Assembly (NCBI RefSeq): GCF_029210485.1
Contig: NZ_JARGET010000026.1
Location: 62,001 to 126,000, forward strand
Length of the DNA stretch: 64,000 nt
Origin: Hoeflea sp. YIM 152468
GTDB lineage: Bacteria > Pseudomonadota > Alphaproteobacteria > Rhizobiales > Rhizobiaceae
Reading direction: 5' to 3'
In this document: positions 26,478 to 36,009 of the stretch, piece by piece
Layout: the number at the start of each line of letters is the position of its first letter
How positions within the stretch are numbered: position 1 is the stretch's first letter
The notes under the pieces: model-generated
Database searches by the model: none
Seen by the model: only the letters and a program-made list of their open reading frames with translations
Told to the model about the DNA's origin: nothing
Translations under genes and position numbers: made by a program

Positions 26478-27335
26478 TCAGGTTTGGGGTTTGTCGCGTT
26501 GCACCAGGATTGACACCAGCGCCAGCAGCGCCGAGCCGACCATCAGGAAGAAAGACACTGCATTGAGCACCGGTGTCGAGCCGACCTTGACCATCCGGTC
26601 ATACATGGTGATCGTCAACGGCGCTTCCGATCCGACAAGAAACAACGTGGTGTTGAAGTTTTCAAACGACACCAGAAACGCCACAATACCGGCCGCTGCC
26701 ATTGCAGGAAAAAGGAACGGCAGCGTGATCGTCCTGAGCACCCGCGCCCGGCTGGCGCCAAGATTGTAGGCTGCCTCTTCCATCGACTGGTCGAATTTGC
26801 GCAACCTGGCAATGATCACCAGCGAAGTGATGGTGGTGATGAAAGAGAACTGCCCGAGCACCACCAGCACGATTCCCGGCCGCAGGAAATCCAGATCAAG
26901 CGACAAGCTCTCTTCCGCACCATTGGCGATATTGCTGGCGAGCAACAGGATCGAAATCCCCAGGATGACGCCGGGAATGACCAGCGGCACCACCATCATG
27001 ATGTAGAAGAAATCCTTTGCCGGAAACCGGCAGCGCACGAACAGGAAGGCATTGCAGGTGCCGACAAACACCGAAAGCAGCGAAACGAAGCTTGCAATGA
27101 CGAAAGAATAATAAAGCCCGCGCAACAGTCTGCGGTCATGGAACATGCCGAGCTTCGGCTCGCTATCGTTGAAAAACCAGTCAAGCGTGAATCCCTGCCA
27201 GGGCAACGACGGAAACACCGAATCGTTGAAGGCGAACATGCCCGCCGCAACCAGCGGCGCTGCCAGAAACACGAAGAAGGCCGCCACATAGATGCGATAG
27301 CTGGTGAGAAACGCGGTATTGGGTTTGATCGCCAT
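26478..27335 (-). CDS. PotC-like ABC transporter permease
   Basis: This 285-residue inner-membrane permease has six predicted helices and an EAA loop, [19 protein letters not shown]. The N-terminal segment and PotC-like order of helices identify the second permease of a spermidine/putrescine-type importer. Its start shares one base with the preceding permease stop (TGATG), so the two are translationally coupled. Confidence 0.9.
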   Translation of the reverse strand: MAIKPNTAFLTSYRIYVAAFFVFLAAPLVAAGMFAFNDSVFPSLPWQGFTLDWFFNDSEPKLGMFHDRRLLRGLYYSFVIASFVSLLSVFVGTCNAFLFVRCRFPAKDFFYIMMVVPLVIPGVILGISILLLASNIANGAEESLSLDLDFLRPGIVLVVLGQFSFITTITSLVIIARLRKFDQSMEEAAYNLGASRARVLRTITLPFLFPAMAAAGIVAFLVSFENFNTTLFLVGSEAPLTITMYDRMVKVGSTPVLNAVSFFLMVGSALLALVSILVQRDKPQT

Positions 27336-28204
27336 CAGCTTCTCGCCACCGTGCTGTTGAGTGTCTGTCCGGAGAGTTTCAACCCGCCCCAGATCACGAG
27401 AGAGGTGAACGCCAGCAGCAGGAAGCCGAACGCCGCACCGGACTCCCAGTTGTAGCGGGTGATGAACTGGTCATAGATCTGTTCGGTGAACCAGCTCGAG
27501 TTCTTGCCGCCGAGCAGGATCGGGGTCAGGTAACTGCCTGCCGTCAGCATGAACACCACGATGCAACCCGAGACGATACCCGGCATCGCATACGGAATGA
27601 TGATCCGCCTGAGCACGGTCGGGCCGTTGCCGCCGAGGTTGTAGCCGGCTTCGATCATCGAATTGTCCATGCCATCGAGTGTCGAAACCAGGGGCACGAT
27701 CATGAACAAGATGACCGTATAGACCAGTCCCATGATCACCGCCGCATCATTGTAGAGAAATTCGATCGGGGTATTGATCAGGCCGGCCCACTGAAGGCTG
27801 CTGGAAATGATGCCGGTTTCCCTGAGCAGCAGGATCCAGCCGAAGGCACGGATCAGGTCGCTGACCCAAAGCGGAATCAGGCACATCAGGAACAGCGCGC
27901 CACGGGTGCGGTTACCGGCGATCTTGGCAATGTAATAGGCGATCGGAAATCCCAACAGCAGCGCCAGCACGGTGACCAGCATTGACATCGATCCGGTGCG
28001 GATCAGGGTGTTCCAGTAGATCGGCTCATTGAAGAAATTGATGTAATTCGCAAGCCCGAATTCATACACCCGCGGCCCGACCTTCTCCTGCAGGGATATG
28101 TAGAACATCCCGAGATGAGGCAGGACAATGAGCAAAATGATCCACAGCGCGAACGGTGCAAACAGCAAAAACAGCGACAGCCGTTTGATATCGTTCTGCA
28201 TCAT
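27335..28204 (-). CDS. PotB-like ABC transporter permease
   Basis: This 289-residue inner-membrane permease is PotB-like: six helices, with EAA loop AGYNLGGNGPTVLRRIIIP. Standard length for the family, unlike the enlarged permease at 201. It lies ten bases after the ATPase gene and overlaps the PotC-like gene by one base. Together these form the channel for the binding protein encoded at 29435. Confidence 0.9.
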   Translation of the reverse strand: MMQNDIKRLSLFLLFAPFALWIILLIVLPHLGMFYISLQEKVGPRVYEFGLANYINFFNEPIYWNTLIRTGSMSMLVTVLALLLGFPIAYYIAKIAGNRTRGALFLMCLIPLWVSDLIRAFGWILLLRETGIISSSLQWAGLINTPIEFLYNDAAVIMGLVYTVILFMIVPLVSTLDGMDNSMIEAGYNLGGNGPTVLRRIIIPYAMPGIVSGCIVVFMLTAGSYLTPILLGGKNSSWFTEQIYDQFITRYNWESGAAFGFLLLAFTSLVIWGGLKLSGQTLNSTVARS

Positions 28205-28214
28205 CTGTTCGCCC

Positions 28215-29327
28215 TCAACCCTTGAAGCTCATGGTCTGTTCGCAAGACCATGAAAGCGTGACGTCATCTTTTGGCTTCAGGTCCTGTGTCCCGCCGGTCA
28301 ACACCACATCCGCCTCGATAAGCTCGCCCGCCCGGTCACGCACCAGCGCGCGGCTGTTGGCGCCGTTAAACAGAATGCTGTCGATCTTGCCACTGATGAC
28401 ATTGTGGGTCTGGTCCGCCACCTTGGGCTGACCGGTGGTTTTTTCCGCCGTGATGAACTCCGGCCGGACAAAGGCGCTGACCGTGTCGCCCACACCGGGA
28501 GCGCCAGATCCACGCACCGAACCGCGCATGGTCAGACCTGCTTCGGTTTCGACTTCGACAGTGCCGTTTTCGGCGCGGATAACCCGCCCGGCCCAGCGGT
28601 TGGTGTCGCCGACAAACCCGGCGACAAATGCTGCGGTAGGGTTATGATAGAGCTCCTGCGGCGTTCCGATCTGGACAAATTTGCCCTCGTTCATGATCGC
28701 CACATTGTCCGACATGACCAGGGCTTCGGACTGGTCGTGGGTGATGTAGACAAAGGTCGTGTCAAACTGATGCTGCAGCAGTTTGAGCTCGATCTTCATC
28801 GCCTCGCGCAGCTTCAGATCCAGCGCGCCAAGCGGCTCATCGAGCAGCAGCACGTCAGGATCAAGAACCATGCAGCGGGCAATCGCGATGCGCTGCTTCT
28901 GGCCGCCGGAGAGCTGGGTGATTTCACGGTTGGCGACATCAGGCAGCGAAATGCGCTCGAGCACATCGTGCACCTTGGTGCGGATGACATCTTTCGAGGC
29001 TCCGGCGCACCGCAGGCCATAAGCGATATTTTCATAGACATTCATCATCGGAAACAAGGCGAGGTGCTGGAACACCATTTTCACGTTGCGCCGGTTTGGC
29101 GGCGTGCCGATCACCGAATTCCCCTTGATCCGGATGTCTCCGGAACTTGGCTGCTCAAATCCGGCGATCATCCGCATCAGGGTGGTCTTGCCACATCCCG
29201 ACGGACCAAGGATCGAAAAGAACGAACCCTTGGGGATCTCGAATGAGACATTATCAACGGCTCGGACCGATCCGAAGTGCTTTTGAATCTGGATGCATTC
29301 CAGATCGTTCTCGGTGATTGATTGCAT
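28215..29327 (-). CDS. PotA-like ABC transporter ATP-binding protein
   Basis: This 370-residue ATPase has Walker A LGPSGCGKTT near residue 38, signature LSGGQKQR, Walker B LLLDEPLGALD and a C-terminal TOBE-type regulatory domain from about residue 240. That is the PotA/CysA-type arrangement. It is separated from the binding-protein gene by a 107-bp gap containing a hairpin, and drives import through the two permeases downstream. Confidence 0.92.
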   Translation of the reverse strand: MQSITENDLECIQIQKHFGSVRAVDNVSFEIPKGSFFSILGPSGCGKTTLMRMIAGFEQPSSGDIRIKGNSVIGTPPNRRNVKMVFQHLALFPMMNVYENIAYGLRCAGASKDVIRTKVHDVLERISLPDVANREITQLSGGQKQRIAIARCMVLDPDVLLLDEPLGALDLKLREAMKIELKLLQHQFDTTFVYITHDQSEALVMSDNVAIMNEGKFVQIGTPQELYHNPTAAFVAGFVGDTNRWAGRVIRAENGTVEVETEAGLTMRGSVRGSGAPGVGDTVSAFVRPEFITAEKTTGQPKVADQTHNVISGKIDSILFNGANSRALVRDRAGELIEADVVLTGGTQDLKPKDDVTLSWSCEQTMSFKG

Positions 29328-29369
29328 CGAGTGCCCTGTGCAGTAACGTCAGAAGTCTATGGAGATTTT

Positions 29370-29403
29370 GATGCGGCCGAGCCCTGACGGGGTCAGCCGC
29401 ATC
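29370..29403 (-). other. Intercistronic hairpin after binding-protein gene
   Basis: An 8-bp perfect stem (29370-29377 with 29396-29403) encloses a second small GC stem. On the minus strand it lies 31 bases after the binding-protein stop and before the ATPase gene, with no T-run behind it. It probably sets a higher level of the binding-protein message. Confidence 0.6.
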
Positions 29404-29434
29404 TCGTCACGAATACAAGATCGTGGTGTCAGGC

Positions 29435-30511
29435 CTACTCGGAACCGGTGGCAGCCTTGATCTTTTCAAGCGTCTTGCCTTCCATGTCCTCGACACCGGC
29501 CGGGATGTTGGCGAAGAACTTCAGATTGTTGATGTCGTCGTCGGTAAAGGAGGCATTGACGGCAGCCTTCTTGTCATCCGGCAGCAGATCCTTGCCGCCT
29601 TCAACAGCGGCGATGGCGCCGGTGCTGGCCGACATGATCTTCACGTTTTCGGGCTCGAGCACGAAGTTGATCCACTTGTAGGCGGCATCGTCGGCTTCAC
29701 CCTTGCGCGGAATGGCGAAGGTGTCGATCCAGGCAAGCGCACCGGTCTTCGGCGGCACGAACACGATATCCTGGTTTTCGCCATGGAGCTTGTAGGCGGT
29801 CGAGTCCCAGGTTTCCGACGCCACGATCTCGCCGGACATCATCATCGCCGAAAGGTCGTCGCCGCCCTTCCAGTAGGCCTTCAGATTGTCCTTGCAGGAA
29901 ATCAGCTTGTCGGCGACCTTGTCCAGGATGGTCTGATACTTGTCGAGATCGGCATAGGCTGCGAACGGATCTTCGCCCATGTCGAACGCCATCCCGAGAA
30001 GGATGGTGCGCTTCAGCCGCATCGAGGTCTTGCCCTTGTATTGCGGGTCGCACAGGTCGCCCCACGCCTTGACATCGGGCGCCGATGTCTTGTTGGCCAT
30101 CAGTCCCGACGTACCCCACTGGTGCGGCACGGCATAGACTTCGCCATCGATCGTGGTGTTGGCCTTCACGCCGTCAAGCAGCTTGGCCTGCATGGCGTCG
30201 ACATTGATCTTGGAAAGATCCAGTGGTTTGTAGATGTTGTATTCCTGCTGCACGGCATAGATACGGTCGTGGCTCGGCTGAGCCAGGTCGAATCCGGCAC
30301 CACCGGTCGCGCGCAGTTTGGCAATCATTTCCTCGTTGTTCGAAAACGTCACCTCGACAGTGATGTCGGGATTGGCCGCTTCAAACTTTTTCACCAACTC
30401 GTCAGGAGCATAGGAGCCCCAGGTCAAAAGGCGCAAGGTCTCCGCCTGCGCCGGTCCGGCTGCCATGACGGTTGTGGCCAACAGCCCGGCAATTGCTAGT
30501 TTCATGATCAT
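29435..30511 (-). CDS. PotD-like ABC transporter substrate-binding protein
   Basis: This 358-residue periplasmic binding protein belongs to the spermidine/putrescine family. The signal peptide ends near residue 23 (PAQAETLRLLTW), and the start of the mature part (LLTWGSYAPDELVKKFE) is typical of PotD/PotF. The first ATG, at 30511, follows GGGAG at eight bases and is chosen over the internal ATG two codons later. It is the first gene of the six-gene operon. A linear polyamine is the family default, but the GMC and OrdL enzymes downstream could point to a hydroxylated amine. Confidence 0.9.
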   Translation of the reverse strand: MIMKLAIAGLLATTVMAAGPAQAETLRLLTWGSYAPDELVKKFEAANPDITVEVTFSNNEEMIAKLRATGGAGFDLAQPSHDRIYAVQQEYNIYKPLDLSKINVDAMQAKLLDGVKANTTIDGEVYAVPHQWGTSGLMANKTSAPDVKAWGDLCDPQYKGKTSMRLKRTILLGMAFDMGEDPFAAYADLDKYQTILDKVADKLISCKDNLKAYWKGGDDLSAMMMSGEIVASETWDSTAYKLHGENQDIVFVPPKTGALAWIDTFAIPRKGEADDAAYKWINFVLEPENVKIMSASTGAIAAVEGGKDLLPDDKKAAVNASFTDDDINNLKFFANIPAGVEDMEGKTLEKIKAATGSE

Positions 30512-30717
30512 GTTAGACTCCCTTTATACCCTCTGAAGATCAGCGCATTATTGTTATAACCCGCGCAGATGACAAGAAGCGTAGCCCCTCATTGGACTGC
30601 ACCGCATATCCATTATAGATAATTTTCCATACCACTTTATGACAGCATCCTACCCCGCCTGTGGCGGATTGCAATCGAGTGCCGCCCACGTCACAGGCCG
30701 GGGCAGACCCTGGCCTG
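30512..30717. promoter_or_regulatory. Promoter region of the PotD-like operon
   Basis: This 206-bp AT-richer gap lies between the MocR stop and the binding-protein start on the minus strand. The sequence TTATTGTTATAAC at 30548-30560 matches a site in front of uehA (43667-43679) at 12 of 13 bases and may be a regulator site. At the other edge, 30693-30703 pairs with 30708-30718 (one wobble), a strong GC hairpin behind the MocR gene but without a T-run. Confidence 0.45.
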
Positions 30718-32190
30718 TCATGCGAACAATTGCGCCATCACCTCCATGCCCTGCCGGATTTCGCTCTCGCTGGCTGCCCCATAGCCGATCACCACACCTT
30801 TGCGATCGATCGGCGTCAAACAATAGCGTCCGATGCCCGACAGGGTCAGTCCCGCAGCACGAGCCCTGTCGACGAAGTCCTTCTCGTCCGGTTGCTCCGC
30901 CTTGAAATAGCCGACCGTGTGAAACCCAGCCGATGCGCGCTGGACATGCATGTGCTGGGCAAATTGCCTGGCATGCTCATGCACGATCTCGTGGCGTTTC
31001 TTATAGTGCTGTCGCATGGTTCTGATATGCGTCGAGAAATGCCCCTCGTCGATAAAATCGGCAACAATCGCCTGCGGCCAGGTCGGCACGCCACTCAGGG
31101 CGGCGGAAAAGATTGCCGACAAGGAATCGACCATACTGGCCGGCGCCACCAGGAATCCAAGCCGCAGTGACGGAAACAGGGTCTTGGAGAAGGTGCCGAC
31201 ATAGATCACCCGCCCGTTCGTATCGATGCTCTTCAGGGTCGGCAGCGGCTGCCCGCCGAAATAGAAGTCCCCATCATAATCGTCTTCGACAATGAAGGCG
31301 TCAGCCCGGTCAGCCGCATCCAGCAGCGCCAGCCTGCGGGACAGGCTCATGACCTTGCTCAACGGCTGCTGATGCGAGGGGGTGACGAAAGCCAGTCTGA
31401 AATCCGGCGCCTTGGCCAGACCTTCGGCAACGACAATGCCCTCCTCATCCACTGACACCGGAACCAGCTCGGCCCCTTGCGATATGAAGGCGTTGCGCGC
31501 GCCGATGGCGCCGGGGTTTTCAAACCAGACCTTTTCGCCCAGGTCGAGCAGCATGCCGCCAATAACCGAGAAGGCCTGCTGCGCGCCGCCAACGACAAAG
31601 ACCTGTTCAGGGTCACACTGGATTCCGCGACTGGCGTTGAGGTGGGTTGCAATGGCCGCACGCAATCGGGGCAATCCATACGGACTGCCATACCCCATCA
31701 CAGCATCCCTGCCCGACCTGAGGTGGCGTGCCGACAGCCGCGCCCATTGCGCCATCGGAAAAGAGTTGAGTGCGGGCAGCGCAGTGACGAAAGCTTGCGA
31801 CTTGTGCGGCAGCCGCCGCCGCTCGGCAAACAATTGCCGCGCCATGACCGTCGAGTGCGACAACCGCGGCTGTGTTCCCGGATCGCTTCCGGAGGGCTTG
31901 CGCTTGACCGGCGTCCGGCCGGTCATCGTGTGACTGACAAAGGTCCCCGCGCCGATCCGCGACTCCAGAAGCCCTTCCGATATCAGCCGCCCGACCGCAT
32001 CGAGCGCCGTTGTCCGCGACACGCCGACTTCGCTGGCCAGGGTCCGGGTTGCCGGCAATCGCTCGCCGCCCTTCAAGCCGCCCGAGAGAATGATATCGCG
32101 CAACCCCATATAGAGTTGCACACTGATTTTACGGTCCTCGGTCCGGTCGATGCGAATCGAGGAGAGAATGGCCCCCGCCTTGGTTTTCAT
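30718..32190 (-). CDS. MocR-type (GntR/aminotransferase) transcriptional regulator
   Basis: This 490-residue regulator joins an N-terminal GntR winged helix (residues about 20-88; RLPATRTLASEVGVSRTTA) to a fold-type I aminotransferase domain. The PLP-binding Lys is at residue 336 (VGTFSKTLFP), and EDDYDGDF marks the cofactor-binding Asp/Tyr region. Such proteins sense amines or amino acids through PLP chemistry. It is divergent from the enolase/aldehyde dehydrogenase pair and lies just upstream of the PotD-like operon, so it could control both. Confidence 0.92.
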   Translation of the reverse strand: MKTKAGAILSSIRIDRTEDRKISVQLYMGLRDIILSGGLKGGERLPATRTLASEVGVSRTTALDAVGRLISEGLLESRIGAGTFVSHTMTGRTPVKRKPSGSDPGTQPRLSHSTVMARQLFAERRRLPHKSQAFVTALPALNSFPMAQWARLSARHLRSGRDAVMGYGSPYGLPRLRAAIATHLNASRGIQCDPEQVFVVGGAQQAFSVIGGMLLDLGEKVWFENPGAIGARNAFISQGAELVPVSVDEEGIVVAEGLAKAPDFRLAFVTPSHQQPLSKVMSLSRRLALLDAADRADAFIVEDDYDGDFYFGGQPLPTLKSIDTNGRVIYVGTFSKTLFPSLRLGFLVAPASMVDSLSAIFSAALSGVPTWPQAIVADFIDEGHFSTHIRTMRQHYKKRHEIVHEHARQFAQHMHVQRASAGFHTVGYFKAEQPDEKDFVDRARAAGLTLSGIGRYCLTPIDRKGVVIGYGAASESEIRQGMEVMAQLFA

Positions 32191-32233
32191 AACAATACTC
32201 CGGAGAATCGAAAACTGGTCTGCAATCTTTGCC

Positions 32234-32261
32234 AGATTGGACCTTATCGTAAGTCCAATCT
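32234..32261. promoter_or_regulatory. Perfect inverted repeat, candidate MocR operator
   Basis: AGATTGGAC at 32234-32242 and its exact complement GTCCAATCT at 32253-32261 flank a 10-bp spacer, within the 113-bp gap between the divergent MocR and enolase-superfamily genes. Nine-base perfect arms in a divergent promoter region are good evidence for a dimer-binding operator. Confidence 0.6.
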
Positions 32262-32303
32262 TCCCGCTACGGTTCCTGAAACATCGGCACGGGTTTGTAA
32301 ATT

Positions 32304-33410
32304 ATGAAAATCTCTCATATCGAAACGTTCACCAATGAGTTCGTCTGCTTCGTCAAGGTCACGACGGACACCGGTGATATTGGCTGGGGCCAGGTGGCAC
32401 CCTATTACGCAGATATCACAGCACAAATCGTGCATCGGCAGGTCGCACCCTATGCACTGGGTCAATCGGCACTCGATATCGATTACCTTGTCGATCTCAT
32501 CCCCGAGAAAGAGCATAAATTCCCCGGTTCCTATCTGAAGCGCGCGATCGGCGGCCTCGACACGGCGCTGTGGGATCTGCGCGGCCGCCTGGAAGGCAAG
32601 CCGGTCTGCGAGCTGATCGGCGGCACGCCGGGTCCCCTCCGTGCTTATGCGTCGTCGATGAAACGCGACATCACACCAAAGGACGAGGCGGCACGCTTGA
32701 GCCGCCTGCGCGACGAATTCGGCTTCGACGCTTTCAAATTCCGGATTGGCGCCGAATGCGGGCGCGGCAAGGACGAATGGCCCGGCCGCACCGAGGAAAT
32801 CGTCCCCACCATGCGCAAGGCTATGGATGACAGCGTCGCACTGCTGGTTGACGCCAACTCCTGCTACAGCCCGGATCAGGCAATCGAAATCGGCAAGATG
32901 CTTGAGCAAAACGGCATCAGCCATTTCGAAGAACCCTGCCCTTACTGGGAATACGAGCAAACCAGACAAGTCACCCAAGCGCTGTCGATCGATATCACCG
33001 GCGGCGAACAGGACTGCGAACTGCCGAACTGGCGCTGGATGATCGACATGAAAGCCGTCGACATCATTCAACCCGACATCTGCTATCTGGGTGGCCTCAC
33101 ACGCACCTTGAGGGTTGCCGACATGGCCCACAAGGCCGGACTGCCATGCACGCCGCACAGCGCCAACTGGTCGATGGTGACGCTGTTCACCATGCACATG
33201 CTGCGTGCCATCCCCAATGCCGGAAAATACCTCGAATTCTCCATCGAGGTCGAGGATTACTATCCGTGGCAGTACGGTCTGTTTGTCGAGTCACCCTACA
33301 CAATCGTCGATGGTAAGGCCACGGTTACGAATGCCCCCGGCTGGGGCGTCGAGATCAGCCCGGCCTGGCTGGAGCAGTCCAAACACCAGATCAGTTCTTT
33401 GGGAGCCTGA
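32304..33410 (+). CDS. Mandelate racemase/muconate lactonizing enzyme family protein
   Basis: This 368-residue enolase-superfamily enzyme has a capping domain followed by a barrel. Visible metal-site segments are LLVDANSCY (Asp), [10 protein letters not shown] (Glu) and TGGEQDC (Glu). A catalytic Lys segment AFKFRIG and a late TPHSANWS with a His suggest an acid-sugar dehydratase or an epimerase. Length is normal. It is the first gene of a two-gene operon with an aldehyde dehydrogenase, divergent from a MocR gene. The substrate cannot be read; hydroxy acids or betaine-like epimer substrates are possible. Confidence 0.85.
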   Translation: MKISHIETFTNEFVCFVKVTTDTGDIGWGQVAPYYADITAQIVHRQVAPYALGQSALDIDYLVDLIPEKEHKFPGSYLKRAIGGLDTALWDLRGRLEGKPVCELIGGTPGPLRAYASSMKRDITPKDEAARLSRLRDEFGFDAFKFRIGAECGRGKDEWPGRTEEIVPTMRKAMDDSVALLVDANSCYSPDQAIEIGKMLEQNGISHFEEPCPYWEYEQTRQVTQALSIDITGGEQDCELPNWRWMIDMKAVDIIQPDICYLGGLTRTLRVADMAHKAGLPCTPHSANWSMVTLFTMHMLRAIPNAGKYLEFSIEVEDYYPWQYGLFVESPYTIVDGKATVTNAPGWGVEISPAWLEQSKHQISSLGA

Positions 33411-33413
33411 ACA

Positions 33414-34904
33414 ATGCTGACACAACCCGACGGCTTGCTGAAGTATCTGACGGACGCCTCCAGTCTTCGTCTTCCCCAGGGCCATTTTATCGACGGTGAG
33501 TTTCGCCGCTCGCGCTCCGGGCGATCGATGCAAAGCGAAGATCCCGGTCGGGGGGAAGCCTTTGCCGATTTTGCCCGCGGTGACGCCGATGACATTGCCG
33601 ACGCTGTCTCCAGCTCGCGCAAGGGCTTTGCCGTCTGGCGCCGTACGCCACCGGCAGACCGCGGCCGTGTTCTCAACCGCACAGCCGAACTGATCCGGCA
33701 GAATGCCGAGCGGCTGGCCATAGCCGAGTGCCTGGACAGCGGCAAGCCGATTGGCGAAGCCCGTGGCGATGTCTCCGGCGCCGCCCGCACTTTTGAGTAT
33801 TACGCAGGCGCATGTGACAAGCTCGAAGGCCAGGTGTTTCCGCTGCCTTCCGGTTATGTCGGCTTCAGCCAGCACGAGCCCGTCGGCGTGACAGCCCATA
33901 TCATTCCCTGGAACTTCCCGATTTCGACGGCTGCTCGCGGCATGGCGCCGGCGCTGGCCGCCGGCTGCAGCGTGATCGCCAAACCGGCCGAACAGACCCC
34001 GTTCACGGCGCTTCTTCTGGCGGAATTGCTGGCCCAGGCCGGCTTGCCCGCAGGCGTCTGCAATGTCGTCACCGGCACCGGAGTGGAGGCAGGCGCGCCT
34101 CTCGTTGCCCACACCGGCATCGACCACGTCACTTTCACCGGCTCGGTTGCCACCGGAGCCCACGTGATGCGCGCCTGCGCCGAAAACGTCACCCGCTCGG
34201 TGATGGAACTCGGCGGCAAGTCGCCGGTCGTGGTTCTTGATGATTGTGATTTTGACGCCGCCATCGCCAATGTGACCGGCGCCATCTTCGAGCACGCCGG
34301 ACAGATCTGCTCGGCCGGGTCGCGCCTGGTGATCGAGGCCGGCATTCACGACCGTTTTGTCGAGACGCTGGCAAAGAAAGCAGCCGCGATTTCCCTGGGC
34401 CACGGCCTCCGCTCGCCGGATATGGGGCCGGTCAATTCAGCCGCCCAGCGCGACAAGATCCTCGGATTTCTCGACCGGGCCCGCGAGCGTGGAGCGGAAT
34501 TCCTGGCTGGCGGACTTGCCGCAACGGCAGCCGAATCCGGCAAGGGCTATTTCATCGAACCGACGATTGTCGCCAGCCGGCCGCAGGACGACGAACTGGT
34601 TCAGGAAGAGATTTTTGGCCCGGTTCTCACAGTCCAGAAAGCTGACGATGCAGACCATGCGCTGCACCTGGCCAATTGCACCCGCTTCGGGCTGGTTGCA
34701 GGCGTGTTCACCCGTGACTTTTCCAGGGCGCATCAGCTCGCGCGCGATATCGATGCCGGGCAAGTCTACATCAATGAATATTTTGCCGGTGGCATCGAAG
34801 TGCCGTTCGGCGGCAACAAGCAGTCAGGCTTCGGCCGAGAAAAGGGCCTTGAAGGGCTCAAGAGCTATTGCAAGACCAAGAGCATTGCCGCCCGAATTGG
34901 CTGA
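33414..34904 (+). CDS. NAD(P)-dependent aldehyde dehydrogenase
   Basis: This 496-residue aldehyde dehydrogenase has the catalytic Cys299 (HAGQICSAGSRL), general-base Glu265 (VMELGGKSP) and oxyanion Asn167 (IPWNFP). The set is complete, so it should be active. Similarity is to betaine-aldehyde and aminoaldehyde dehydrogenases. It starts three bases after the enolase-family gene. It could finish oxidation of aldehydes made by the GMC and OrdL enzymes of the neighbouring operon. Confidence 0.92.
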   Translation: MLTQPDGLLKYLTDASSLRLPQGHFIDGEFRRSRSGRSMQSEDPGRGEAFADFARGDADDIADAVSSSRKGFAVWRRTPPADRGRVLNRTAELIRQNAERLAIAECLDSGKPIGEARGDVSGAARTFEYYAGACDKLEGQVFPLPSGYVGFSQHEPVGVTAHIIPWNFPISTAARGMAPALAAGCSVIAKPAEQTPFTALLLAELLAQAGLPAGVCNVVTGTGVEAGAPLVAHTGIDHVTFTGSVATGAHVMRACAENVTRSVMELGGKSPVVVLDDCDFDAAIANVTGAIFEHAGQICSAGSRLVIEAGIHDRFVETLAKKAAAISLGHGLRSPDMGPVNSAAQRDKILGFLDRARERGAEFLAGGLAATAAESGKGYFIEPTIVASRPQDDELVQEEIFGPVLTVQKADDADHALHLANCTRFGLVAGVFTRDFSRAHQLARDIDAGQVYINEYFAGGIEVPFGGNKQSGFGREKGLEGLKSYCKTKSIAARIG

Positions 34905-34946
34905 ACGGATGTAATTCCGGTCCGGCACGCAACATCTGAAGACTGG

Positions 34947-34977
34947 AAAGACCCGCCAAACTTTGACGGGTCTTTTT
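34947..34977 (+). terminator. Rho-independent terminator
   Basis: A 9-bp perfect stem (34947-34955 with 34967-34975) with an 11-base loop region runs into a T-run (34973-34977). It lies 42 bases after the aldehyde dehydrogenase stop. The convergent doeB gene ends 37 bases away on the other side. Confidence 0.85.
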
Positions 34978-35013
34978 CTTGAATGGGCGATCTGCCGTCA
35001 TCACGCAGCCGGC

Positions 35014-36003
35014 TTAGACCTTCACCGCCACCACTGCCATGCAGTCTCCGGCCTTGACCAACCCTGGAAAATGCCGTGAAGCCACGATCCCCGCGCGCCT
35101 GGCGCGGTAATCCACAGGCGCTCTGCCTGTCCGGTCAATTGGCCAGACGCGGGCGACAACTTCGCCTTCCCTGACCTCGTCACCCAGATCCCGCACCGCC
35201 TCGATCATGCCGTCATCCTGGCAGAACACGAAACAATCATCATCAGGCATGTCGAGCATCACCGAGGGCGCGATCTCCAGCTCGCCCTTCATGATTCCCG
35301 CATGAATGAGCACATTGCGTACGCCCTTCTTGGCAATGGCATTGGACCGCGCTGTCGAGGTGCCGCCACCACCAAGTTCGGTCGTGACAAAGGTCTTGCC
35401 CTGATCTTCGACGCTCGTGTCATACATGCCGACATTGTCGATCTCGAGCATGATCATCGAATAGGGGGCATTGAACGCCTCGACTGCGGCCACACAGGCC
35501 GCCTGCTGATCCTTGTTTTCCAGCACATGGGCAGAAGCGAAGGGAATGAAATCCAACGTCTTGCCGCCTGAATGGAAGTCGAGCACGATACTGGCTTCCG
35601 GCAACAGAACGGTCTGGATGTAATCCGCGATCTTTTCCGTGACAGTCCCGCTTGGCGAACCGGGAAAGGACCGGTTCATGTTGCCCCGGTCAATCGGCGA
35701 TGTGCGGCTTCCCGCCCTGAACGCCGGATAGTTCATGGCCGGCACGATGATCACCCGGCCCTCGATATCCTCCGGCTTCAACGACACGGCCAGATCCATC
35801 AGCGCAACCGGGCCTTCATATTCGTCCCCGTGATTGGCGCCGGTTAGAAGCGCACAGGGCCCAATTCCGTTCTTGATCACGGTGATGGGGATCATCACCG
35901 ATCCCCAGGCGGAATCATCACGGCTATAGGGCAGGCGGAGAAAACCGTGATGCACTCCATCTTCGTTCAGCGGAATTGTCGGTGTAATTGGATTGACGGA
36001 CAT
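35014..36003 (-). CDS. doeB: N-acetyl-L-2,4-diaminobutyrate deacetylase of ectoine degradation
   Basis: This 329-residue zinc deacylase of the aspartoacylase family removes acetate from N-alpha-acetyl-diaminobutyrate after ectoine ring opening. Zinc ligands are visible as His58/Glu61 (GANHGDEYEGP) and His144 (LDFHSGG). Also named eutE. It is the last gene of the uehABC-usp-eutABC-doeAB operon, six bases after doeA. Family and cluster position together make the assignment firm. Confidence 0.92.
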   Translation of the reverse strand: MSVNPITPTIPLNEDGVHHGFLRLPYSRDDSAWGSVMIPITVIKNGIGPCALLTGANHGDEYEGPVALMDLAVSLKPEDIEGRVIIVPAMNYPAFRAGSRTSPIDRGNMNRSFPGSPSGTVTEKIADYIQTVLLPEASIVLDFHSGGKTLDFIPFASAHVLENKDQQAACVAAVEAFNAPYSMIMLEIDNVGMYDTSVEDQGKTFVTTELGGGGTSTARSNAIAKKGVRNVLIHAGIMKGELEIAPSVMLDMPDDDCFVFCQDDGMIEAVRDLGDEVREGEVVARVWPIDRTGRAPVDYRARRAGIVASRHFPGLVKAGDCMAVVAVKV

Positions 36004-36009
36004 GGGCGA

